From: Lepidurus packardi | Taxonomy: Eukaryota; Arthropoda; Branchiopoda; Notostraca; Triopsidae | Assembly: GCA_023053545.1 (NCBI GenBank) | Contig: JAKZAN010000006.1 | Location: forward strand, 9,766,351 to 9,830,350 | Direction: 5' to 3' | DNA length: 64,000 bases | Part shown: positions 12,229 through 22,935 of the stretch, in pieces | Layout: the number at the start of each line of letters is the position of its first letter | Numbering within the stretch: position 1 is the first letter of the stretch | Program-made: the position numbers and the translations under genes | The notes under the pieces: generated by a model | Seen by the model: only the letters and a program-made list of their open reading frames with translations | Told to the model about the DNA's origin: nothing | Database searches by the model: none

Positions 12229-13688
12229 ATGTTGTTTACTTTGCTAGCCATTCGACAGTAAGTAGTTTTTGACTCAACACTGAAAAAAACTGCCACTACA
12301 CTCAGTACTGAAACTTCATTTCGACTAACTATGAAAAATAAAGCTTAAGTTCGCGTCATTTAGATATTATCTATCTCAAACGCGTTCTGAAAAACCTTAA
12401 TATTCGAGCAGTTTAGTAAAGCGACGTGGGTTGTGTACTTTCATAATGAGAAGTTAAGTCAAATCTTGACTCATGTTTATGATAAACAACATGTCGGCCG
12501 AATACAAGTCAGAATAACCAGCGATATTGTCTAGAAGAGAAGAAAATCCTAAACTTGGCCCTGGAGTTAGTTTTACAGCGCAATGTTACATGGGCGAGAC
12601 GGCAATTTCATTGTTGAGCGGGCTATATAATTTTAGATCTAAATTATGTCTATTTTGGTTGAATTATCTTTAATCAAGTGGAGAGACGCTGCATAATAAA
12701 GAGAGTGTTATACAAGGCCAACTCGATGTTCCTTTATCTCCCACCGGCCGTCAACAAGCCATTCATTTGGGGAACGTATTCTCGCAAAACGACATCAGTC
12801 AGCTTTGGAGCAGCGATTTACAAAGAGCCCTACACACCACGCAAATTGCACTTGAAGCCTCATCTAAGGATTATTCCATTCAAACAAGCGCTCTGCTGCG
12901 AGAAAGAGTGAGTAAGGCACCTTACAGAGCAAAAAACGATTTCAAAACAAACCTGAAACTATTTTTCTAGCATTATGGAGAGGCCCAAGGTCAACCTCTG
13001 GCAGATTTGCGGAAAATCGCTGCTGAAGCGGGCAAAACCTTACCGCAGTTTACGCCCTCGGGCGCTGAAACACCACAACAATTTCGAAGTCGAGTAACAA
13101 CCTTTTTCCAGGTAAAGAAATGTTTAAATATCGAAGTAATGTTCAAAATAATTTTTACATAATGCTCGAGTTAAGTTGTTGTTTCTGTCAGTTCAAATTA
13201 GTTTTTGTTGACTTTGCATGACTTTTTCGGATTTCGCTATTTTTTACGCCGCTCAATTTATTTCGAGTTTGTTCACTAGTTTTAAAACTAGTGATCCGAA
13301 GTTTTAAAATTGCAAATGAGATTTTACAATAACATTAATTGATTGGGAATTTCAATTTCAGGAGCTTTGCGATCATTGCAATTCCTTCAGAAAGTCAGAA
13401 AATGGACCCGAAAAACCCAGTGGACCCATGGGGCCCGATAGTAGCCTCACTGTAGCAATTGTGTGTCACGGTGGCTGGCTAAGGGATTTTTTCACTTATT
13501 TGGTGGAAGACTTGCATTGCGTAGTCCCTGGCGGACTCAGCGAAGTAAGTAGGATAACTCCTAACACTGCCGTATCCAAATTCTGTATAAATTTGAACGG
13601 AACTGGCAAGCCAGCTGTTATTTGCGAAACGTTACACGATACGGCTCATTTAAGCCAAGACCTTTTCCGCGCTAGCGTAGCGTTATAG
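12229..13688 (+). CDS. TIGAR: TIGAR-like fructose-2,6-bisphosphatase / histidine phosphatase
   Basis: This belongs to the histidine phosphatase (phosphoglycerate mutase-like) superfamily and is closest to TIGAR, which dephosphorylates fructose-2,6-bisphosphate and related sugar phosphates. Four exons: 12229-12257, 12679-12907, 12971-13111 and 13362-13688, with GT..AG introns and closed phases, giving 241 residues (human TIGAR 270). Exon 1 is only 29 nt and ends inside the catalytic histidine codon: LLAIRH joins GETLHN to give the RHGET phosphohistidine motif. Then follow QGQLDVPLSPTGRQQA, SSDLQRALHTTQIAL, LRERHYGEAQGQPL and TPSGAETPQQF. The second catalytic histidine is in VCHGGWLRDFF. The C-terminal ITPNTAVSKF matches TIGAR. 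It is convergent with IFT22, with 61 bp between the stop codons. Another member of the superfamily acting on a different phosphate ester is possible. Confidence 0.88.
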
Positions 13689-13749
13689 TTGGAACAGTTA
13701 AGCTATTTCCTGCTTGTATTAAATTAACACATTGTGGAATTGATAGATT

Positions 13750-14537
13750 TTAGTATTTTCTTCCTTGTAAAATATTTTGCTCTTCTTCTTCTCGTTGTGC
13801 GTTTATCTCCGAGTCAATAGCAGCAATAAAGCGTTGAAATTCTGAAGTGATTCGGCTATTTTCTTCCCAGATGACTGTGTTTAGTTTCCTGAGAATTCCA
13901 GCTACAACAAAACATTATTTTTAACCATATCATATAGGATGGCTATAGTTTTTGTAAAAGTTTACGAAGTGGAGGTGGATACGCAATTTGAGAGTTGTGT
14001 TGGTTAGCAATAATGAGGTAGCGATTATCCGCAAGATGCTGATTCCTAAAATTTTCACAGAAATTCTCCAAAATCCTAACTTGGTCTTCATGATTAGTAC
14101 CGCTCTCGGGACAGTAGACTAAGACGATGCCATGAGCATCGCGAATTGCAGCTGACCAGCAAGCTTCATAACTGTTACTATCATTTGATAACTGAATTGT
14201 GCGAAGCAACTGAAATGATGCTACCGTTCATTGCCACTGCAGTCCCATATCTGAAGCTCCAGTGCTTCTTTATTACTACCACGAGCAGTATTTTGCATTT
14301 GCATTTCCAAGATTCGAGCGCCTTTGGTAGGACGATAGCTACTATTCCCAGGAGTGTCCTTAGCATCCGCCAGCATATTCGCTAGAAAGGACTTGCCAGT
14401 CTGAAGGAAAATTTCGAATTACTGTTCAGAATTGTGTTAACGAACTATCTGCAAGCTATTTTTATTTGTAGAACATCGTATTTTTGTTTCACCTGCACTG
14501 GTCCTATCAAGACGATTTTCAGGGGTGACAAACTCAT
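13750..14537 (-). CDS. IFT22: Intraflagellar transport protein 22 (Rab-like 5)
   Basis: IFT22 is an atypical small GTPase-like subunit of the IFT-B complex that moves cargo in cilia. In an arthropod that usually means sensory neuron cilia and sperm. Four exons in transcript order: 14537-14493, 14400-14225, 14171-13966 and 13901-13750. Phases close to give 192 residues (human 185). Exon 1 (MSLSPLKIVLIGPVQ) joins TGKSF to form the P-loop GPVQTGKS. Then come SYRPTKGARILEM and the switch II-like IWDCSGNE, joined across a 53-nt intron to RYEACWSAAIRDAHG. The G4/G5 motifs are weak, as in the family (YLIIANQHNSQ). A charged C-terminal helix (ITSEFQRFIAAIDSEI) is encoded by the last exon. Reading past 13966 gives an early stop at 13943, so the splice there is needed to recover the conserved tail. 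Confidence 0.88.
13825..13830 (+). promoter_or_regulatory. Candidate AATAAA poly(A) signal for the TIGAR-like gene
   Basis: AATAAA lies 137 bp after the TIGAR-like stop codon, antisense to the last IFT22 exon. If used, the two convergent transcripts overlap at their 3' ends. Confidence 0.4.
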
Positions 14538-14934
14538 GTTTTAAGTTACTATCGTTCGATATTGCCGTTGCTTAACAGACACTACGAGTTAGTTTGAATT
14601 GTTGTTGCCGACCGTAACCATGGAAACCCAATATTAGCCCTAGATTGGTTTATTCGGAGTGAAGGAAATCGCCTAATTTGAGTGATTGGACTTTAGGGAA
14701 TAAGTTAAGCTTTTTGTCTGTTTTAAGCTATTCTGATGACGCCCGAGCTATTTTTCATGGATTTAAGCTCGCTTTCTATTATAATTAATTTCTATTTTTT
14801 TTGTTATTTCATTTGACATGACCAGTTATCTTAACTGGGCTTCTTACCATTGAGTACATAAAAAACGCAAATATAAGAACGTAAAAACCATAGTAAGAAT
14901 ACACATACAATTCGCTTTCCTTGAAAATGTCTAC
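14538..14934. other. Spacer between IFT22 and the BEL/Pao remnant
   Basis: Holds the presumed IFT22 promoter (14538-14640) and AT-rich sequence. No coding region or clear LTR of the BEL element was recognised. Confidence 0.45.
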
Positions 14935-16700
14935 CGGAGTGTTAGGGTTTCCTCCTCTAGGCAAGAAATGATTTGGGGTAACGGGTGGTAGATCGGACAG
15001 ATCGAAGCTAACGTGAGTTAACGGCCGTCCATTAATCAGGGTTCAACCTCTGCCTTCACAGGAAGAAGAACCTCGTCGGTGACTGTGCGTTTCTTCAACG
15101 TAGCCCGCAACGGTCTTCGCCGAACCCACCAATCGTTCCCACACTCCTCCGATTTGGGGCGCGGCTGGCGAAGAAAACTCCATTTTATTCCGTGTTGAAC
15201 AGCTTCTTCGCCCACGCGAATGTGATCAATACGACTGAGGCAATCTTTTAACTCTTTCTCTGCTGCAACTAAGTTCGTCCCGTCTTCATCAAGGTAGGGT
15301 TTAAGTTTAAGTAGTCTCGAGGTAAATTTCGTCGGTTTCGCCGCCTTCAACGTGTCGATTTCCTTCTTAATGGCGTTCAACTCAGCTGCTCTCAAGCAAG
15401 CATGGGAAGCTTTCTTTACCTCTTCCACCTGTAGAGGTCCAATCGTGCGCAATCCCTTCTTAGTACGGCAGTTACGGCCGAAACGAAGTACGTAAGCTAT
15501 CACCCTTTTAAGTCTGCCAAGATTGTTAGAACGCGCAAAAAGATACGTGTACAAGTTCAACAACTTCAGTCAATAATACCACCCATTTCGAAGGCAGGAT
15601 CTCAGGATCCTCTTCAATTCACTCGGCAGGCCACTCACAGGTCGGTTGTCGAAGGAAGGCTGGCCCGTTGAACCATCGATTTGGCGAAATTAGGGATGTC
15701 GCATCTAGGCCTCTGAAACTATCATATGCGGGTTCAGCTTTCTAGGAACATGTTTCCACTTGTTGGCATTGGTAAGTTGAAGGATTTCGGAAACCCTATT
15801 CACGAGAAACGTCTTAAATCGGCAAGTATTCGACTTAATCCACTTCAGGACAGTAGATGAATCCACCCAAAAGAAGGTTTCGTCAATTTTCAGTAGGAGT
15901 TCGGTAGAAATCGTGTCAGCCATCCTCGCGGCCAGCAAAGCTCCTTGCAACTCCAGGCGAGGGATAGTCAGTTACCGCAACGGAGTTACTCGGGACTTCG
16001 CGGTGACGAAGTTAACGATCGCATCCACTCGATCAGTGACATGTAGGTAGGCGACAGCTCCAAACGCTAGCTCCGACGCATCTGCGAATACACGGAGTTA
16101 GAAGGAAAGAAGGCTCGGGAAAAGGTAGAAAACAACGGGGAATCGTTACAACTTCCAGTTTCTGAAGGTCGGCTAGCCAAGAGCTCCAAGGCTCAGCAAG
16201 GCTGTCTGGAATCTCTTCATCCCACGGTATCTCCAGCCTCTAGATTTCCCTGCAAGAGGGATTTCGTTGTTAAAGTGACCGGGACGAGAAATCCAATCGA
16301 AATTCAGTCGAAATCCAGTCGAAATCCAATCGAGAAATCCAGTCGAAAGCGCTGGCCACGAACCGAAGTATTTTCCACTTAGTCGGTTTCGCCGATCTTT
16401 GCTTCACGCGAAAGGCACATTTGTCTGTTTCGGCGTTCCACCAAACTCCAAGGGTTCGCTCGATGGGAAGTTGATCCAATTTCAGGCTCATTCCTGGGGT
16501 CTCCTCGGCCGGAAAAGAGGCCAATACTTTACGAGAGGAATATTTCCACTTGGTTAAAGGGAATCCACCATGAAGAAGGACATCCTTTAGGTCACGACAG
16601 ATGTCAGTGGCTTCTTGCTGTTCTCGCATGGAGTCCAGGTAGCCGTTCACATAGTTTCGTTCGACTCGGGGTGGAATGTTCGGGTACTCATCAGCTTGAT
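14935..16700 (-). pseudogene. BEL/Pao retrotransposon remnant: distal RT, RNase H and integrase
   Basis: This is the 3' part of a decayed BEL/Pao pol gene read on the minus strand. From right to left: distal reverse transcriptase at about 16370-16700 (IPPRVERNYVNGYLDS, DLKDVLLHGGFPLTKWKYSS, IERTLGVWWN); RNase H at about 15705-15950 (FFWVDSSTVLKWIKS, WKHVPRKLNPHMIVSEA); integrase N-terminus at about 15400-15563 (RLKRVIAYVLRFGRNCRTKK); and the integrase core tail with the TVTDEVLL and AEVEP..NGRPLT-like end at about 14935-15180. Several frameshifts, stops and internal losses separate the blocks, so it is non-functional. Its reading frame continues into the tandem array at 16701, so this is the element in which the array grew. 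Confidence 0.85.
16275..16345. repeat. Short tandem repeat in the BEL remnant
   Basis: Four to five degenerate copies of an ~11-bp unit (AATCCAGTCGA and close variants) interrupt the BEL reading frame. The repeat probably expanded after the element decayed. Confidence 0.7.
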
Positions 16701-18386
16701 CAAGATCAACTGATGAGGTAATGAGTAGTTTTACGCAACACGTAATTGCAGACGGTTGGCGAAGATTTGGTGCCAAATATCTGCACCGTCATCTCGTAGG
16801 TTTGTGGAGGAATACTGCTCCCAGGAGGCCGCCAGAAAAAGCGGAGAACATGTAGACCACGTGGGATGACTCCTACTTGGTGAAACATGGACTAAATGGC
16901 TACCGAGTACTCTCTAAAGCGCAACAGAACGCCGAGTAGGTTGTTTAACAAGCCGGCCCAGCCAATAGAGCATCATTCAGAGATACGCCATCCGTTTTAG
17001 CTGCTGTGTCAAACACCACCCTGACCACAGTATAAAGGTTTACACAGTATACTGGTAACTGGGTAACTGGTAACAGTATACTGGTAGGTAACTGGGGTAT
17101 CTTCGAATGTAAAGGGATTAAGACGATTTTCTCGGTCTCAAGAGGATGTGGGGGTAACAAGGCACATAGGAGGGATGGATTCACAGACTTGCCCATCCTA
17201 CCCCAGAAGTAGGCATTCCAAATCTACTACAAGAAGGGTTCGAAAAGAGAACAAAACATTCACAAAACGGGGGACTGGTGACCTTTCTCTCGAGGGAGTT
17301 TGGGGCTGACGTAAGATTCGACTAGCATTGCGCGATTTTGAAAGTTTTTCTCCAGGAAATGATTATGCTGGATCTTGGTATTAAAGTCTTACGGTAATAT
17401 CTTTCACTTCACATTGCTTGCTAATCCGCAAAGAAAGACAAGCACTTGCTACGTTCTACTGTTTTTAATTTCATATAAATAGCGTCGTCTCATCAACTCG
17501 TCAGCAATTGCTATTGCGCTTCCGTGCAGTTTGTTGCAAATTTCACAGAGCTCACTCGCAATTTCTTTCAAAGCAGATTTTTACCGTTTTCTTAACACGA
17601 CTCTCTTAACACGACGAGGTATTTTATAGTATATGGGGTTAAACCTGTATACTATAAAACACCTATGTATGGGTTGCAAAATAGACTGCCTCCTCGTGGT
17701 GCAACCTGGGTAACGCGAAATAGTCTATAATGTGTATACGTGTTGTGCTTTGACCTAGTTCATTCATCTTTTATTTTAAGCTTAAAGCTTTTATTTTAAG
17801 CTTCATAGTTTAAAGCAATAGATTTAAATTACGCGCTTTGTAAACCGTCGTGACCTTTTTTGAGCTGCACTGGGAGGTTTGCGAATGTACCCTTTCATTT
17901 TCTGGCCTTTTACCTGAATATTACTCTGGGGGCCGAGAAGGTCGTCAGAAAACCTTAACATTGGAAGATACCCCTGTTACCATACTGTGTAAAGCTTTAT
18001 ACTGTGACCCTGACTTTCCCTGGCTTGTTAGGGTTAGTCACCGCGTTGTGAGGAAGGTACCGGGTACGTGGGAAGTGCGTTCCCAAATCTGATGGGCTGA
18101 GTTTGCGTGCGTGGCTGTCTGCCATGTAGACGTCGATGGTCTTCAGAGATGGTGTTGCGAGGTCCGGATTCGAGTTCAGGTTTCTTTCGAGAGCGAAGAA
18201 TCGTTGCATAGACATGTTGCGGTTGTCACACAGGCTGACGGTTTGGGAAGACCATAGCATTCCGTCTTCATGCCGGTCACCAACGAGACGAACGGTGGTT
18301 TCTAATAATTTAACGCCAATGAGTCAACTTCTGGAACTATCTTGCTCGCTAGAGGTTGGATTCCGGGCGACTCCGTAGTCCAGAAC
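16701..18386 (-). pseudogene. BEL/Pao reverse transcriptase fragment split by an inverted-repeat element (unit 1)
   Basis: Read on the minus strand, 18386-18007 encodes the RT N-terminal region (LCDNRNMSMQRFFALERNL, ARKLSPSDLGTHFPRT, YLPHNAVTNPNKPGKVRV). The frame is cut by the element at 17026-18006 and resumes at 17025 with VVFDTAAKTDGVSLNDALL. It continues in broken frames through FHQVGVIPRGLHVLRFFW and VQIFGTKSSPTVCNY to the array border. These blocks match the conserved Pao RT order. Stops and frameshifts make it non-coding. Confidence 0.85.
17026..18006. mobile_element. Non-autonomous inverted-repeat DNA transposon (MITE-like), unit 1
   Basis: The ends are inverted copies starting CACAGTATAAAG. 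In the uninterrupted units, three mismatches occur over the first ~50 bp, and similarity fades over about 100 bp. The element is flanked by perfect 8-bp direct repeats ACCCTGAC at 17018-17025 and 18007-18014, a target duplication made within the BEL RT gene. An 8-bp duplication suggests hAT or P-type mobilisation. It has no transposase frame. Inside, a 12-bp-arm palindrome (TTTTATAGTATA) lies near 17622-17670. This copy has a 36-bp internal expansion of TACTGGTAACTGG-type sequence in its left arm (about 17047-17095). Confidence 0.85.
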
Positions 18387-18606
18387 GTTTTGACTGTCCC
18401 CTCAAGTCCCCAAGTTTGGACAAGTCCCCTCAAGCTCCAACCGAATGGAGTACACCTTCATCAACACGGGTTGCCAATAGTACTAAATGTATTCCCCTTA
18501 TCACTTGACGAAACATGAGTATGCACGTGGTAGTTTGAGTCGAGTCGTCTCGAGTCAACTCTTCCCACACTTTCCGCTCTATTGTGTCATGTCGAGTCTT
18601 TTATAG
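18387..18606. other. Non-coding flank 3' of the Gypsy insertion
   Basis: About 220 bp between the recognisable BEL RT N-terminus and the Gypsy LTR. It has CCCCTCAAG repeats near 18397-18430 and GAGTCGAGTC motifs near 18537-18560. It is presumably degenerate BEL protease-RT linker. The same stretch recurs before copies 2-5. Confidence 0.5.
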
Positions 18607-18855
18607 TGTAAGGACCTCTGTGCGTAGGCTAAGACTCTCTATTTGGCATTAACATTCAGTATATATACACACCAGGACAAAGGGTCAATCAGGAAATATA
18701 GGTTAAGGAAGAGGTCAACGTCGTGTACCAAGAAGCGGGTCAGTAGTCAGTTCCTAGTACAATTAGAGAGGTCACTTTTGGTCAAGTCTCAGGAGTCACC
18801 CAGGGCAAAGGAACACAATTGCATATGGTTCATTTCATTTCTACCACACTACACT
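18607..18855 (-). repeat. Gypsy copy 1, 3' LTR
   Basis: 249 bp. On the minus strand it starts AGTGTAG and ends TTACA. A TATATATA box at about 18659-18666 is the likely promoter core of the LTR. Confidence 0.9.
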
Positions 18856-18862
18856 CGCCCCC

Positions 18863-21800
18863 TTAACAACTTTTAGCGTCTTTTTCTCGCGTTTCGTGGC
18901 ATAAATCCAAGGGCTGTCCTGGTTCCACATATACCAGCCTTAATGGTGGCCGTCGAACTCGACAGCTCCTACGTGCAGGAATATTTTCGGTATCGGGACA
19001 AGTTGTTCCTAGCCCATTCTCATTCGGTAAAACATCCTCAGGGTCGTTTTCTGGAATGTGGGCTTCAGGTTCGTCATCCTTGCGTACAGTGTCATCTTCG
19101 CCATTGTTTTCAGAAATGTTTGTTTCAGGTTCGTCTTCATTCCGTACATTTTCATCTTCGCCATCGCTGTCCAAGACACACCAGTCATCATACAATTCCA
19201 GGAACTGTGGAGATGCAGGACGTTCTTGATTCACAGGGGTCACGCGTTCTGGCAAAATGGGCGTTTCTTCGGGCTCCTCGGCGTCGCGTGGCACTAGCAC
19301 TTCTTCGTGCTCGTCTTCCGTCGTACAAGGCTTGACATTATTAAAATGCACCACCTTGCGAGCACCAGTTACTTTGTTCTTTACCCTAAAGACTTCTTCG
19401 GATATTCTCTTGATGACGATAAACGGCCCAACCCACGGCCTATGAAACTTCGGGGATTTTCCTCTTTTGGGGACAGGAGCATGCACCCACACATGGTCAC
19501 CGACCCGTAAAGTTTTACCGGCAACATCACGGTCATAATACTGTTTTTGCCTGACTCTAACTGCAAGCAAACGTTGGTTGGCTTTCTCGTACACGTTTTT
19601 AAGATCCTGTTCTAAATTACTGGCATACTCGGAAGCCGAAGTCCCGGTTTTAACCACATTTCCCGCGTGAAACACTACATCGGCCGGTAAAAGGAGTTCG
19701 CGTCCCAAGTGAAGCTTTGAAGGGGTACAATCTGTCGACGCTTGAATACCAGACCGATACGCTAGCAAGACTTTGGGCAGCATGCTATCCCACGTATCCT
19801 CTCCTTGGTCTAGAAGCTTACTCAATCCGGCCAATATCGTCCGGTTCGCGCGCTCCACGAAACCATCACTTTGAGGATGGTACGGAGTAGTTCTGGTTTT
19901 CTGGATCTTCAAAATGTCGCATACTTCCTTAAAAACGTTTCCAACAAAATTCCTACCTTGGTCCGTGTGCAACTGTTCCGGTGCGCCCCATCGACATACA
20001 TACTCATTGAAGAATTTGTCGGCTATTACTGAGGCCTCTTGTGTGGGAATAGGGTAAGCTTCGAGCCATTTCGTAAACAAATCCCCCACCACCAAAACGT
20101 ATCGATTACCGCACACGGTTTCGGGCAGGGGACCCAAAATGTCCATAGCAACGATTTCGCCAGGACGCTTGGCATTCAAAGATCGCAACGGGGCGCGTCT
20201 CTTCTGTTGAGGCGGATTACTCTGTCCACAAGTAAAACATTTTTTGCACCAAGCCATAACGTCCTCTTGCATCTTAGGCCAGTAGAATCTTTGCCGCAAT
20301 TTTGCTAAAGTCCGCGCGACACCCATGTGTGCGGCCGTTTCCTCGTTGTGATAGGTTCTAAGAAGTGTCTCCACAACCTTCTTAGGCACCAAAGGGAGGA
20401 GGCGTTCCCCCTCTTCACTTGTCCATTTTCTGTACAGCGTTTCGTCTTGCACGCACAACTTACTTCTCTGGACCCAATAACTCCTTAATGTTGAATTTAA
20501 ACCTTGCGGCGATTTCGGAATGACGTTTGGTGTCTTCAACCAACTGGACACTACGTTGAGGTCTTCATCGTTCTTCTGATGAAAGGTTATCGACGTCTCC
20601 GTGGTCTCCACGGTACTCACAACCGGGTCAGCCAACAGGTTGGAGCAGGGCATATCAGGGACATCTCCATCTTCTTCTTCTTCCAGATCCTCGGACTCGT
20701 CGTCTTGAATTCCACATTGAGTACATGGACGTCTTGACAACGCGTCCGCATTACCATGTTTTCTTCCTGGACGATGATCTATTTCAAATTGGTACGCAGC
20801 CATCAGTTGGAGCCACCGCAACACTTGGCCGGAAGGATTTTTACACTTCTTCATCCATGCCACGGCACTGTTGTCGGTCCTAATCTTGAATGGCTTTCCC
20901 AAAAGGTAATGACTGAATTGTGTTAGCGCAAATTTAACGGCCAAAAGTTCTTTTCGTGTCACGCAGTACCTGGATTCCGCCCGAGACAACCCACGGCTTG
21001 CAAATGCCACAGGTCTTTCAACTCCATCAATAACTTGTGACAGAACAGCTCCCAAACCCACATTGCTTGCGTCGGAGTCCACCAGAAACGGTTTTGATAA
21101 ATCAGGGAAAGCCAGGATGGGTGTCGACGTAAGCGCAGCTTTTAAAGCCTGGAATGCTTCTTCACAAACAGTGGACCATTCAAACTTAACCGTCGGCTCT
21201 GACAATTTGTAAAGTGGCTTTGCGATGTTAGCAAAGTTTCGAACGAATCTTCTGTAGTACGACGCCAGTCCTAGGAATCGGGATACCTGATCCGCATTGA
21301 TCGGTCTTGGCCATTCTGCAATGGCCCCGGTCTTCTCGGGATCCGTTTGTATACCATCCTGACTAATTACATGTCCAAGGAAGGTAACATTGTCTCGAAA
21401 CAATTTGCATTTGCATCATCTTGCAAGCGTTGACAAACTTCTTCCAGTCTCGCTAAGTGCTCTTCAAATGTTCGGCTGAAGATTACAATATCATCTAAGT
21501 AGATCAGGCAGACGCTCCATTGCAAACCCCTTAGGACGAGTTCCATGAGCCTTTGGAAACTACTTGGCCCATTGCATAAGCCAAAAGGCATGACGTTGAA
21601 CTCGAACAAGCCCTGGGGCGTTTGGAGTGCCGTTTTTAGTCGATCTTCGGTTTCAACTTCTAATTGGTAATAACCGCTTATCAGGTCCAGCGTAGAAAAA
21701 TACTTTGCTCCCGCTAAAGCATCCAAAGTGTCGTCGATTCTGGGGAGAGGATACGCATCCTTGACTGTTACGTTATTCAGGCCCCGGTAGTCCACGCATA

Positions 21801-22911
21801 AGCGAAGAGTCCCGTCTTTCTTTTTCACCATGACTATGGGTGAACTCCAAGGGCTCGATGAAGGGGAAATGGCTCCTTGACCCAAGAGATCATGCACCAT
21901 CGTATCTAACTGCGGTTTCCAGTGCGCTGGGACTCTTCTGGGCTGTACCCGAACAGGGGGTTGTGTCCCCGTGTTAATGCGATGCTTGAAGTAGGTAGTT
22001 CTTCCCAAATCGCTCGAATGTAGCGACAAAATACTCTTGTGTCTTCTGAGGAAATTTTCCAACTGATGTTTCTGACTTACCGTTAGGGATTTAGATGGTT
22101 CTCCAAAAAGGGGAAGGTATGGGGCGTCAATTTCCTCGGTAGAATTAGGCTGTTTGTTGGTTGTAGTGCGCGATTCTGAAGTATGATCGATGCTTGTAGT
22201 TAATAGCTCACTCACTTCATCCCCCAATGGCGTAAATACTCCTACTCTGGTACCAGATTTAAGACGAACAGGCTTGTCAGTAACGTTCATAAGTCTTACA
22301 GGAACACGTCCGTTCCCAACAGTAACTAATGCCCGCGCAACAAATAACCCATCCGGGTCTATGTTGTTGGGCAATTTTTCTATCAGGCCTTGACCTGTGA
22401 CTGAACCTGGTATGCAAGTCATCACTAAAAGTTCATGTCGTGCTGGAATCACTGTTGTTTCCGCTACTTCGATGGCCACCTCTGGTGAAGCTTTTTCTTC
22501 CAAAACCACTTGTTCGCTTCCAAACCGCAGTACGTCGTCTTTAAAATCAATCGCCATTCCGAAGTATTTCAAAAAATCTCTGCCCAAAATGACTTCTTGG
22601 TTCATGTCATCGGTAACGTAGGCATTAAACGTAAATGTTCTCTCGTTTATCACAAACGTAACGACAGTGCAACCCAAAATGTTCATAACTTGGCATCCCG
22701 CCTTCGCCGTTCTGACCCGAATGACCACCGGCAGAATACACAAATCTTGGACAAGATAGGATTTAACTAATGTAATGTCTGATCCAGAATCCACAAGCAT
22801 AGGGACAACTGTTTTACCACAAAAACCTTTGACATAAGCGGCAATATTCACATGCGCAACGTCAAATTCCAAATCGGCCCCTTCATATCCGTGAACTGGA
22901 GTCGGAGCCAC
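18863..22911 (-). pseudogene. pol: Gypsy copy 1 Pol, broken in RT
   Basis: Two open blocks remain. 21367-22911 holds protease (MLVDSGSD) and RT up to the YLDD box. 18863-21403 holds the RT tail, RNase H, integrase and GPY/F domain. Between them a net 19-bp deletion (TTTGCATCATCTTG instead of the longer sequence in copies 3-5) shifts the frame at about 21415. The same deletion is in copy 2. A private G-to-A change at about 21638 replaces a Pro-type codon by Leu (EDRLKT). The protein domains match those described for copy 5. Confidence 0.9.
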
Positions 22912-22935
22912 GCTTCCAGTTAGTTGGAGTTTCCC
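22894..22935 (-). promoter_or_regulatory. Gag-pol -1 frameshift signal (copy 1)
   Basis: The slippery heptamer GGGAAAC lies at 22935-22929 in the correct register (caG GGA AAC in the gag frame). A 7-nt spacer follows, then a perfect 7-bp stem AACTGGA (22921-22915) / TCCAGTT (22900-22894) with a 14-nt loop. The gag stop falls at the spacer/stem border. The pol frame is open in -1 through this site. The same signal is at 29519-29525 (copy 2), 42095-42101 (copy 4) and 49739-49745 (copy 5), and is deleted in copy 3. Confidence 0.8.

Noticed and set aside
18643-18876. 77-residue plus-strand frame repeated inside every Gypsy LTR
   Set aside because: It lies wholly in LTR sequence antisense to the element, has no domain, and recurs only because the LTR recurs.
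18943-19335. 130-residue plus-strand frame rich in His and Cys, repeated in each Gypsy copy
   Set aside because: Antisense shadow of the acidic Pol tail. The repeated residues are a by-product of the Glu/Asp codons on the other strand.
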